Source of the DNA: Clostridium sp. UBA2485
Lineage (GTDB): Bacteria > Bacillota > Clostridia > Clostridiales > Clostridiaceae
Length of the DNA: 13,532 nucleotides
Assembly (NCBI RefSeq): GCF_002341865.1
Contig: NZ_DDOV01000050.1
Location: forward strand, 27,133 to 40,664
Reading direction: 5' to 3'
Within the stretch, counting starts at the first letter, position 1. Every line of letters begins with the position of its first letter. The translations under genes and the position numbers were made by a program. Positions 1 through 5,208 of the stretch are shown here, in pieces. A model generated the notes under the pieces. That model did not search any database. It saw only the letters and a list, made by a program, of their open reading frames with translations, and was not told where the DNA came from.

Positions 1-16
1 ACTCGACCATCTCTCC
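1..16 (-). tRNA. tRNA-Ser, 5' end only (cut by window edge)
   Basis: Read on the minus strand, positions 16 to 1 give GGAGAGATGGTCGAGT, the typical acceptor and start of the D-arm of a bacterial tRNA-Ser. The rest, including the anticodon, lies outside the window, so the isoacceptor is unknown. A perfect-consensus promoter sits just upstream at 37-65, which supports a real gene. It lies downstream of serS on the same strand. Confidence 0.75.
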
Positions 17-36
17 GTGTCAAACTCACATTTACC

Positions 37-65
37 ATTATATTTATTTCTGTCATATATGTCAA
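37..65 (-). promoter_or_regulatory. Sigma-A promoter of tRNA-Ser
   Basis: On the minus strand TTGACA (60-65) and TATAAT (37-42) are separated by exactly 17 bases, a full match to the housekeeping consensus. The expected transcription start is near position 30, about 14 bases before the mature tRNA 5' end. Confidence 0.9.
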
Positions 66-85
66 TAGTTATTAGAAAATTTTTG

Positions 86-109
86 TATTAAAATTGTATA
101 ATTTTAATA
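86..109 (-). terminator. AT-only hairpin, possible weak terminator of the 140-aa gene
   Basis: ATTAAAATT (87-95) and AATTTTAAT (100-108) form a perfect inverted repeat with a 4-base loop, extended by one flanking pair. It lies about 60 bases past the stop of the 168-590 gene. There is no GC in the stem and no clean U-tract on the minus strand, so it may be inactive. Confidence 0.3.
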
Positions 110-167
110 TATCTTAGCTTAATTATAAAAATATAGTAGGAATTTAAAGCTTATATAAGGTTATTTA

Positions 168-590
168 TTAAAAAAACTGATCTACAAACTGAAAAAATTC
201 CCTAATATTCATACTAATTTTATTTAGAGTTATTTTTACTTCTTTTATTATATCAACTTTTTTAATGTCTTCAACATATTTTTCTACTTCTTCTATCAAA
301 TTATCAATCTTCTGATTGGTTGCATCGTGCTTCTTTAAATTTAAATCAAATTCTTTAAATGTTTCTATAAATTCTATTTTACTATCCTCAGATACATTTT
401 TAGATTTATTAACTTCTTTATTATTATCCTTTTCTTTTGAAGAACTATGTGTATTTGTAGCTATAGCTTGAACTTTCTTTACATGATTTCCTTTACCAAA
501 AAAATTTACTGTTATTATTGACGAAATACATATTAAAATAGTGATTGCTATTAAAAGCACTTTATTTTTTTTCTTCTGTGGCTTTTCCAT
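168..590 (-). CDS. Small membrane-anchored protein of unknown function (140 aa)
   Basis: I do not recognise this family. A basic N-terminus (KPQKKKNK) is followed by one hydrophobic helix at about residues 11-31. A Ser/Lys/Asn-rich linker follows, then a charged, helical and probably coiled-coil C-terminal half rich in Glu, Lys and Ile. The basic end before the helix predicts that the C-terminal domain lies outside the membrane. The start is taken at the ATG at 588-590 because AGAGGTG lies 6 bases upstream. A GTG at 597-599 falls inside that Shine-Dalgarno sequence and is unlikely. The gene is the last of the same-strand run that begins with the sigma factor at 3038, but a 390-bp gap and a terminator separate it from its neighbour, so it is probably transcribed alone. 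A surface or immunity role is possible but not shown. Confidence 0.7.
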   Translation of the reverse strand: MEKPQKKKNKVLLIAITILICISSIITVNFFGKGNHVKKVQAIATNTHSSSKEKDNNKEVNKSKNVSEDSKIEFIETFKEFDLNLKKHDATNQKIDNLIEEVEKYVEDIKKVDIIKEVKITLNKISMNIREFFQFVDQFF

Positions 591-599
591 AATTATCAC

Positions 600-942
600 C
601 TCTAATGCAATATTACCAGTATAGTATGATAAACTTCAATACTTTTTTATGTTTATTACAAAAGAGTAAGATTGGTAAGCATTATGTAAGATTAAATATA
701 TGAACTGTTCTATCACAATGGTAAGGTTTTCATATGAAAGTAGGCTATGAAGATTTAGCATCTTTTAAAAATATTGGTTTTCTTTATAAAAACAACTCTA
801 TAATTCACTTCAGATATTTAAATTTAAATAATAAATATATTATAAAATCTATATAAATATGACATATTTATTCACAAAGATTATGATTTGTTTGCGAATA
901 TGTTCACCGCTATTTTTTAAGGTTTACGAATATGCTGAAAAT
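600..942. other. Intergenic stretch, no gene seen
   Basis: There is no plausible reading frame with a ribosome binding site on either strand. It should hold the promoter of the 140-aa gene, but I see no convincing -35/-10 pair. Two imperfect copies of a motif around CGAATATG occur near 894-903 and 926-935. GAACTGTTC at 702-710 is a short palindrome without the spacing of a LexA box. Confidence 0.6.
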
Positions 943-972
943 AAAAAAACCTAAGTAATCAGCCTAGGCTTT
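943..972 (-). terminator. Rho-independent terminator of the 181-aa gene
   Basis: On the minus strand AGCCTAG pairs with CTTAGGTT using G-U pairs, and the stem is followed by a run of T. It starts about 8 bases past the stop codon of the 981-1526 gene. Confidence 0.7.
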
Positions 973-980
973 CCAATCTT

Positions 981-1526
981 TTACTTTTTAGTTTCTGATG
1001 CTATTGAATTAATCTGATCAAAATAATTTATTACTTCACTACTTAGTTCAAATCTCCATATCCCTACTTTACCATTTTTATAAAAATTAGATAAAGGTAC
1101 TTCCTCAAGCTCTTGAGAAATTAAATACACTTTATTTAATTTATTTATCGCATCATTCACCTTTTCAATCTCTTTGTCTAACTTTTCTGAATTAATTTCA
1201 TTCAAATAGTCAATAAAAGGTTTCATAGGAGTATTAAATTTTTTATTAATATTGCTAAAATCCAAACTATCATTTAGACAATACAACTTATAAGATAAAT
1301 CTCTTATTATATCAGCTTTATCTTTAATAGTATTAGCATTATTGATTTCCTTATTATAATCATTCATTATTAATCCAAAAACTTGAACAGAACTATATAA
1401 ATTCTTATATATCATTTTATTTCCTCTATGTTTTAAGTTAGCTAATGAAGCAATTGAGAATATAAGTATCAATGTTAAAATTACTATAATAACTTTATGT
1501 TTGGTTTTGAATTCAATATTATTCAT
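981..1526 (-). CDS. Single-pass membrane protein of unknown function (181 aa)
   Basis: I do not recognise this protein. One strong N-terminal transmembrane helix (residues about 11-29) follows a basic stretch. The remaining ~150 residues are predicted helical, with repeated Asn/Lys/Leu/Ile heptad-like segments, consistent with a four-helix or coiled-coil domain on the outer face. The start is set at the ATG at 1524-1526 because AAAGGGGTG stands 6 bases upstream. The longer reading frame to 1598 would begin inside the upstream terminator hairpin. It follows the 125-aa candidate toxin/bacteriocin gene on the same strand but is separated from it by a strong terminator (1584-1622), so it needs its own promoter or read-through. 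An immunity protein is one possible role; this is inferred from position and topology only. Confidence 0.75.
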   Translation of the reverse strand: MNNIEFKTKHKVIIVILTLILIFSIASLANLKHRGNKMIYKNLYSSVQVFGLIMNDYNKEINNANTIKDKADIIRDLSYKLYCLNDSLDFSNINKKFNTPMKPFIDYLNEINSEKLDKEIEKVNDAINKLNKVYLISQELEEVPLSNFYKNGKVGIWRFELSSEVINYFDQINSIASETKK

Positions 1527-1575
1527 TGTTACACCCCTTTTTTTATCCCTACTTATATAGTATAGAAAAAAATGA

Positions 1576-1622
1576 CAAAAAACAATAAGGTATTTCAATA
1601 TATAATATTGAAATACCTTATT
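1576..1622 (-). terminator. Strong rho-independent terminator after the 125-aa gene
   Basis: A perfect 18-bp inverted repeat, AATAAGGTATTTCAATAT (1584-1601) and its complement (1605-1622), surrounds a 3-base loop. On the minus strand it is followed by GTTTTTTG. It begins about 20 bases after the stop of the 1643-2020 gene and insulates that gene from the downstream membrane-protein gene. Confidence 0.85.
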
Positions 1623-1642
1623 ATATTTGTGATTTACTTTTG

Positions 1643-2020
1643 TTAGTCTAGTATTGTAGTTAATCTACCTGTTAATTTCCAATATTGTTTATTCTTTCCT
1701 TGATATACCCATACAAAATCTTGGAAAATTGAAACGGAGTTAGCTTCCCCATTTGCCATTGCTCTGTATGCAGTTCTTAAAGTTTCATATGCAGCTTTAG
1801 AATAATTTATTTTTTCTGCACTTGATAATGTCTGTGTAACTGAAACTCCTGATACAGCATATCCGAATCCTGGAACCATTGAAAGTAAATCACTTATTAC
1901 ACTTGTAAAGACATTAACATCTTTAGCAAATACATCGTAAAAACTATCCATAATCCTTTCTAAAGTCCTTAAATCTGTAACTAAAGAACTCTTTGATCTA
2001 ATCTCTCCTGCTTTTGGCAT
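1643..2020 (-). CDS. Unrecognised 125-aa protein, candidate bacteriocin/toxin of a UviA-UviB-like cassette
   Basis: No family recognised. The protein has no cysteine and no N-terminal signal peptide. The N-terminal ~35 residues are charged and helical. Residues about 37-65 form a hydrophobic, glycine-containing segment with a Pro-Gly hinge (SMVPGFGYAVSG). The C-terminal third is aromatic and basic (Trp104, Tyr106, Tyr113, Trp114), ending TTILD. GGGGG, about 9 bases before the ATG, serves as ribosome binding site. The gene lies directly downstream of two tandem copies of a promoter/leader and behind a holin-like gene and an alternative sigma factor, and has its own strong terminator. This is the position held by bcn next to uviA-uviB. 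Absence of a signal peptide together with a hydrophobic hinge would suit a membrane-active protein released by the holin-like partner. A phage-remnant structural or regulatory protein is the alternative. Being a gene is near certain; its function is inferred from context. Confidence 0.85.
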   Translation of the reverse strand: MPKAGEIRSKSSLVTDLRTLERIMDSFYDVFAKDVNVFTSVISDLLSMVPGFGYAVSGVSVTQTLSSAEKINYSKAAYETLRTAYRAMANGEANSVSIFQDFVWVYQGKNKQYWKLTGRLTTILD

Positions 2021-2036
2021 AATAATATTCCCCCTT

Positions 2037-2145
2037 AAATTTAATATTTATTTTTATAAGACCTTTAGTCGACTATGTTGCCTTACATACTATATAAAGA
2101 AAGTTATGTGTTAAATGTCACCCTGGCTTTTAAATTTATTTTTTA
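2037..2145 (-). repeat. Promoter/leader repeat, copy A (proximal to the 125-aa gene)
   Basis: This unit is repeated at 2157-2265 with a period of 120 bp. The copies share a 24-bp identical block (2082-2105 here), the palindrome TAGTCGACTA (2066-2075), a CCCTG box (2121-2125) and AT-rich ends. The outermost part of the unit repeats the last codons and stop of the holin-like gene, as expected of a tandem duplication. Confidence 0.9.
2093..2121 (-). promoter_or_regulatory. Candidate promoter in copy A
   Basis: On the minus strand GTGACA (2116-2121) and TTTATA (2093-2098) are 17 bases apart, about 72 bases before the ATG of the 125-aa gene. The block CTTTCTTTATA around the -10 is conserved exactly in copy B. 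It could be read by sigma-A or by the UviA-like sigma factor encoded at 2505-3038; which one is not decided by the sequence. Confidence 0.55.
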
Positions 2146-2156
2146 TATATGATTTA

Positions 2157-2265
2157 AAATTTGATATTTATTTTCTATAAGGCTTTTAGTCGACTATGTA
2201 TCTTACATACTATATAAAGAAAGTTGTACGCTAAATGTAACCCTGCATTTTTAATTTATTTTTTT
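2157..2265 (-). repeat. Promoter/leader repeat, copy B (overlaps the 3' end of the holin-like gene)
   Basis: Second copy of the 120-bp unit. Its identical block lies at 2202-2225 and its palindrome TAGTCGACTA at 2187-2196. Two single-base indels relative to copy A compensate each other, so the block keeps an exact 120-bp offset. The end of the copy covers the stop codon (2256-2258) of the upstream gene. Confidence 0.9.
2213..2241 (-). promoter_or_regulatory. Candidate promoter in copy B
   Basis: On the minus strand GTTACA (2236-2241) and TTTATA (2213-2218) are 17 bases apart, in the same arrangement as copy A. The region between and around the boxes is more conserved than the flanks. It lies immediately past the holin-like gene stop. 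Confidence 0.55.
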
Positions 2266-2489
2266 ATTTTTTCAAATACATGATTTTTTATTTCTTCTAC
2301 ATCTTTTTTAACATCTTCAACTATGTTCAATTTATCTGTTAATTTAGAAATTATATCTTGATAATTCTTCTCTCGTTCCTCTTGCTTCAAATCTCTTTTT
2401 TCTTGCATTTTTAATATATAAAAAATAAGAACTATACTTAAAGCACTCCATATTCCTTGCGTTGAAGCTAATTTTATAAAATCCTCCAT
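2256..2489 (-). CDS. BhlA/UviB-family holin-like peptide (77 aa)
   Basis: This small membrane peptide has the BhlA/UviB architecture. A short acidic N-terminus (MEDFIKLASTQGIWSAL) leads into a single transmembrane helix at about residues 13-28. A highly charged coiled-coil tail follows (about 29-77, rich in Lys, Glu, Asp). Members of the family accompany bacteriocins in Bacillus (BhlA) and Clostridium (UviB) and are thought to help release the product across the membrane; TcdE is a functional analogue near the C. difficile toxins. AGGAGG lies 6 bases before the ATG. Only 15 bases separate it from the stop of the sigma factor gene, so the two are almost certainly co-transcribed. Its last codons are part of a 120-bp duplication. 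Family assignment rests on length, topology and context, recognised by eye. Confidence 0.8.
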   Translation of the reverse strand: MEDFIKLASTQGIWSALSIVLIFYILKMQEKRDLKQEEREKNYQDIISKLTDKLNIVEDVKKDVEEIKNHVFEKIKK

Positions 2490-2504
2490 TGATAACCTCC
2501 TATT

Positions 2505-3038
2505 TTATGCACTTAGATATTTTTTTAATGTTACTAAGGCTCTATTCTTAGCTTTATTTACAGATTGCCTAGATATATCTAAAATATTAGAAATCTCAGT
2601 TTCACTATAATTTTTTATAAATTTTAATATTAATATGGTTCTTTGTAGCTCATTAACTTGATTAAGTAGATGCTTTACAAATACATAGTTATATAAATCT
2701 CGTGATGTTATAGAACCTTCGTATATATTTAAATCTAACTCATCACTTTGTTTTAATAAAATTGATCGTTTTTTAGAAAGGTATATATACTTGTTTTTTA
2801 AGGCGGAATGAATATAAGATACAATATATTTATCAGGACATTTAGTTGGAATTTTATTTAATGGGAGTTTATATGTTATTTCGATTAGTGCTACGATTAG
2901 ATCTTGTTCCGCATCATCATAATTTAATGAGTAGCTATATTTTTTTATCAGAGGATTAAATTTTTTAATTAATTCTAAAACGTATTTAGAATTTCTAGTT
3001 TTACATTTTCTTAATAGCTCATATAAGCTATTGCTCAT
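2505..3038 (-). CDS. Sigma-70-type alternative sigma factor, UviA/TcdR/BotR/TetR-like (177 aa)
   Basis: The protein has the length and layout of the clostridial toxin/bacteriocin sigma factor group. A region-2-like N-terminal part lies at about residues 15-95 (DDAEQDLIVALIEITYKL, with aromatic and basic residues near KNKYIYLSKKR). A region 4 helix-turn-helix lies at about 123-175, including NELQRTILILKF and ETEISNILDISRQSVNKAKNRAL. In this group (UviA for bacteriocin, TcdR, BotR, TetR) the factor directs RNA polymerase to neighbouring toxin or bacteriocin promoters and often its own. Here the neighbours are a UviB-like peptide 15 bases downstream and a duplicated promoter ahead of the 125-aa gene. 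The ATG at 3036-3038 is preceded by AGGTGATAA, which can pair with an upstream TTATCAC and so may be hidden in a hairpin. A phage late-gene sigma factor is the alternative reading. Confidence 0.85.
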   Translation of the reverse strand: MSNSLYELLRKCKTRNSKYVLELIKKFNPLIKKYSYSLNYDDAEQDLIVALIEITYKLPLNKIPTKCPDKYIVSYIHSALKNKYIYLSKKRSILLKQSDELDLNIYEGSITSRDLYNYVFVKHLLNQVNELQRTILILKFIKNYSETEISNILDISRQSVNKAKNRALVTLKKYLSA

Positions 3039-3041
3039 AAT

Positions 3042-3081
3042 TTATCACCTACTTTACACCTTTGAGAGTAAAAAGTGATAA
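3042..3081 (-). promoter_or_regulatory. Leader hairpin covering the sigma factor Shine-Dalgarno
   Basis: GTGATAA, which includes part of the ribosome binding site (3042-3048 in plus coordinates), is complementary to TTATCAC at 3075-3081. A second stem, CTTTAC (3052-3057) with GTAAAAAG (3068-3075), continues inwards, leaving a loop of about 10 bases. Folding would mask the site where translation starts. The structure was worked out by eye. Confidence 0.45.
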
Positions 3082-3152
3082 AGTGGAGTTTCGTAGCCGT
3101 CCTCAACCAGCTTTTTATTATACATAAATATACAACAAATATAAAATTATAC

Positions 3153-3193
3153 AATTATTATACATATTTTTACATATATATTGTATAATAATT
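3153..3193. repeat. 12-bp inverted repeat upstream of the sigma factor gene
   Basis: AATTATTATACA (3153-3164) is repeated inverted at 3182-3193 with 17 bases between. It sits where a promoter or operator of the sigma factor gene is expected. The region is almost pure A/T, so chance is not excluded. Confidence 0.4.
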
Positions 3194-3237
3194 TTACAAA
3201 TTATAAAATAAATGTATAAAAATTATAATTTTGGAAT

Positions 3238-3267
3238 AAAAAAATACGAACTAATTAAATTAGTTCG
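3238..3267 (-). terminator. Rho-independent terminator of serS
   Basis: CGAACTAATT (3247-3256) and AATTAGTTCG (3258-3267) form a stem; on the minus strand it is followed by TATTTTTTTATT. The plus-strand side also has eight T, so it could work both ways. A separate 10-bp inverted repeat without a U-tract (3287-3296 / 3309-3318) lies between it and the serS stop. Confidence 0.85.
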
Positions 3268-3339
3268 CATTTTTTTTCAACACCCTAAAGAATTAAAATA
3301 AAAATAGCTTAATTCTTTGTTTCTTATTTGTAAATTATA

Positions 3340-4617
3340 CTACATAACTTCTCTTCCACCCATATATGGTCTTAAAACCTCTGGAATTGTAATTGTTCCA
3401 TCGGTATTTTGATAGTTTTCAAGTATAGCAGCTACTGTTCTTCCTATAGCAACACCTGATCCATTTAATGTGTGTACAAAATTAGGTTTACTTTTAGCAT
3501 CATCTTTATATTTAATATTTGCACGTCTTGCTTGGAAGTCTTCAAAATTACTACAGCTTGAAATTTCAACATATCTATTATAGCTTGGCATCCAAACTTC
3601 TAAATCATACTTAAATGCAGCAGTAAATCCTAAATCACCTTTACATATCTTAACCACTCTATACGGAAGTCCTAATGCTTTTAAAACGCTTTCTGCATCA
3701 TTTACAAGACTTTCAAGCTCATTATAAGAATCTTCCGGTTTAACAAATTTAACAAGCTCTACTTTATTAAATTGGTGTTGTCTTACAAGTCCTCTTGTAT
3801 CTCTTCCTGCTGATCCTGCTTCAGATCTAAAACAAGCACTATAAGCAGCATATTTTATTGGAAGTTTATCTCCCTCTATTACTTCATCTCTAAAAAGATT
3901 TGTAACAGGTACTTCTGCTGTTGGTATTAAAAAGTAATCTGTATCAGCAACTTTAAAAGCATCTTCTTCAAACTTTGGAAGTTGTCCTGTTCCTGTCATA
4001 CTATTTCTATTAACCATAAATGGAGGTAGTATTTCTGTATATCCATTTTCATCTGTATGCTTATTTAAAAAGAAGTTTATTATAGCTCTTTCTAATCTAG
4101 CACCTAATCCTTTATATACTGTAAATCTTGAACCAGTAACTTTTCCACCTGCTTCAAAATCTAATATTCCTTTTTCTGTTCCTAAAGTCCAATGCTCTTT
4201 TGGCTCAAATTCAAATTTTCTTGGCTCACCAAATTTTCTTACTTCTACATTATCTTCATCAGTATTTCCACTCGGAACTTCAGGATTTGGTATATTAGGT
4301 ATTCTAAGCATTATATATTTTATTTTTTCATCTATTTCTGAAAGTTCTACATCAAAGTTTTTAATTTTATCAGCAAGCTCTTTCATTTCTGCCATTATAT
4401 CATCAACAGGTAAACCTTCCTTTTTAAGTTTTGGAATTTGAGATGATTGAGTATTTCTTTTATTTTTTAATTCTTCAACCTCAACTAATATATTTCTTCT
4501 TCTTTTATCTAAAGCTACAACCTCATCAATAACACTTATATCAAAATTTTCTCCTCTATCATTAAGTGCTTTTTTTATTTCTTCAATATTGTTACGAATT
4601 CTTTTTAAATCTAACAT
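3340..4617 (-). CDS. serS: Seryl-tRNA synthetase (425 aa, full length)
   Basis: Charges tRNA-Ser (and the selenocysteine tRNA where present) with serine in the cytoplasm. Residues 1 to about 105 form the antiparallel coiled-coil arm that contacts the tRNA long variable arm. The class II catalytic domain follows. Its serine/ATP site segments include TAEVPVTNLFRDE (about 233-245), motif 2 CFRSEAGSAGRDTRGLVRQHQF (262-283), CSNFEDFQARR (355-365), and motif 3 NGSGVAIGRTVAA (385-397). The length equals the family norm and no key segment is missing. AGGAGG (4625-4630) precedes the ATG. The gene is controlled by a serine T-box leader with its own promoter, and followed by a hairpin terminator at 3238-3267. 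Confidence 0.98.
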   Translation of the reverse strand: MLDLKRIRNNIEEIKKALNDRGENFDISVIDEVVALDKRRRNILVEVEELKNKRNTQSSQIPKLKKEGLPVDDIMAEMKELADKIKNFDVELSEIDEKIKYIMLRIPNIPNPEVPSGNTDEDNVEVRKFGEPRKFEFEPKEHWTLGTEKGILDFEAGGKVTGSRFTVYKGLGARLERAIINFFLNKHTDENGYTEILPPFMVNRNSMTGTGQLPKFEEDAFKVADTDYFLIPTAEVPVTNLFRDEVIEGDKLPIKYAAYSACFRSEAGSAGRDTRGLVRQHQFNKVELVKFVKPEDSYNELESLVNDAESVLKALGLPYRVVKICKGDLGFTAAFKYDLEVWMPSYNRYVEISSCSNFEDFQARRANIKYKDDAKSKPNFVHTLNGSGVAIGRTVAAILENYQNTDGTITIPEVLRPYMGGREVM

Positions 4618-4671
4618 AAAAAATTCCTCCTACAAGTTTATTTTATTTTTATTAATTCTAAATTTTTTCAA

Positions 4672-4917
4672 ACAAAAAAGAGCCTTCAATCCCAAAAGGG
4701 ACGAAAGACTCCGCGTTGCCACCCTAAATTGAATAATATTCAAAAAAATATTATTCCTCTTAATTATAATAACGGTAATTACCGTACTGCTCATCACAGT
4801 CCCTTCAAGTTGGATTCACAAAGTTTAACATATCAGCTTGCACCACCCACTGACTCTCTTTAATGTTAATAAATTGCTACTAGTCTCTTCAACGGTTTAA
4901 TCTAAATATTTATTTTG
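4672..4917 (-). ncRNA. T-box riboswitch leader, serine-specific, controlling serS
   Basis: The T-box sequence AGGGTGGCAACGCGG lies at 4711-4725 on the minus strand, overlapping the antiterminator. It is followed by a terminator stem (about 4680-4708: CTTTCGTCCC, TTTT loop, GGGATTGAAGG) and a T-run near 4673-4680. Upstream, the specifier loop reads GTGAA-TCC-A with TCC (serine) at 4812-4814. Other stems include an ACGGTAATTACCGT palindrome (4772-4785) and an AATAATATT/AATATTATT hairpin (4732-4755). Uncharged tRNA-Ser with a matching anticodon should stabilise the antiterminator and let serS be transcribed. Confidence 0.95.
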
Positions 4918-4923
4918 AAGATA

Positions 4924-4952
4924 ATTCTATATCTTAATATATGTTTTGTCAA
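4924..4952 (-). promoter_or_regulatory. Sigma-A promoter of the serS T-box transcript
   Basis: TTGACA (4947-4952) and TAGAAT (4924-4929) on the minus strand are exactly 17 bases apart. The transcript should start near 4917, giving a 300-base leader. The -35 begins 8 bases after the stop of the DUF1667 gene, with no terminator between. Confidence 0.85.
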
Positions 4953-4959
4953 TATAAAA

Positions 4960-5196
4960 TTAATTATTCTTATATATATTTTTAGTACATACAATATCCA
5001 CACCGGTATTTAATATATTTTTGCATACTACATCTCCTATTTTTATAGGAGGCCCAATATGAATTCTACTTAAAGCTTTTGAACATTCAAGCCATAATTC
5101 TTTATTTATAGGCTTAGTGCTCTTTACAGGAGCTATATCATGCTTATTAGAGCCCTTAACTCTAACAATGGTAGTTAATATTTCTTGATTGCACAT
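4960..5196 (-). CDS. DUF1667 family protein, N-terminally short (78 aa)
   Basis: The sequence matches the body of DUF1667 as I know it: TTIVRVKG, PVKSTKPINKELW, then PPIKIGDVVCKNILNTGVDIVCT. Family members usually have about 115-120 residues and begin with a cysteine-rich CxxC..GC segment likely to bind metal or an iron-sulfur cluster. That segment is absent here, and the protein starts almost directly at the conserved core. The start is placed at the ATG at 5194-5196 because TAAGGA lies 9 bases upstream; the ATG at 5203-5205 touches the Shine-Dalgarno sequence with no spacing. The ribosome binding site overlaps the stop of the oxidoreductase gene, so the two are translationally coupled. DUF1667 normally accompanies GlpA-like oxidoreductases, which fits. 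The exact biochemical role of the family is not established. Confidence 0.85.
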   Translation of the reverse strand: MCNQEILTTIVRVKGSNKHDIAPVKSTKPINKELWLECSKALSRIHIGPPIKIGDVVCKNILNTGVDIVCTKNIYKNN

Positions 5197-5208
5197 ATTT
5201 ATCATTCC

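Noticed and set aside
702..710. GAACTGTTC as a LexA (SOS) box, attractive because UviA systems are UV-inducible
   Set aside because: The half-sites are separated by one base, not four, and it is far from the sigma factor gene. No GAACnnnnGTTC site was found by eye upstream of 3038.
1527..1598. N-terminal extension of the 181-aa protein (MKYLIVFCHFFLYYISRD...), resembling a second membrane helix
   Set aside because: It would start inside the terminator hairpin without a ribosome binding site, whereas AAAGGGGTG precedes the internal ATG at 1526.
2080..2215. ATG-TAA start-stop pair in the same place in both promoter repeats
   Set aside because: No ribosome binding site precedes it in either copy; it is explained by duplication of the conserved block.
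3287..3318. 10-bp inverted repeat right after serS as the terminator
   Set aside because: It has no U-tract on the transcript side; the hairpin at 3247-3267 followed by seven T is the better terminator.
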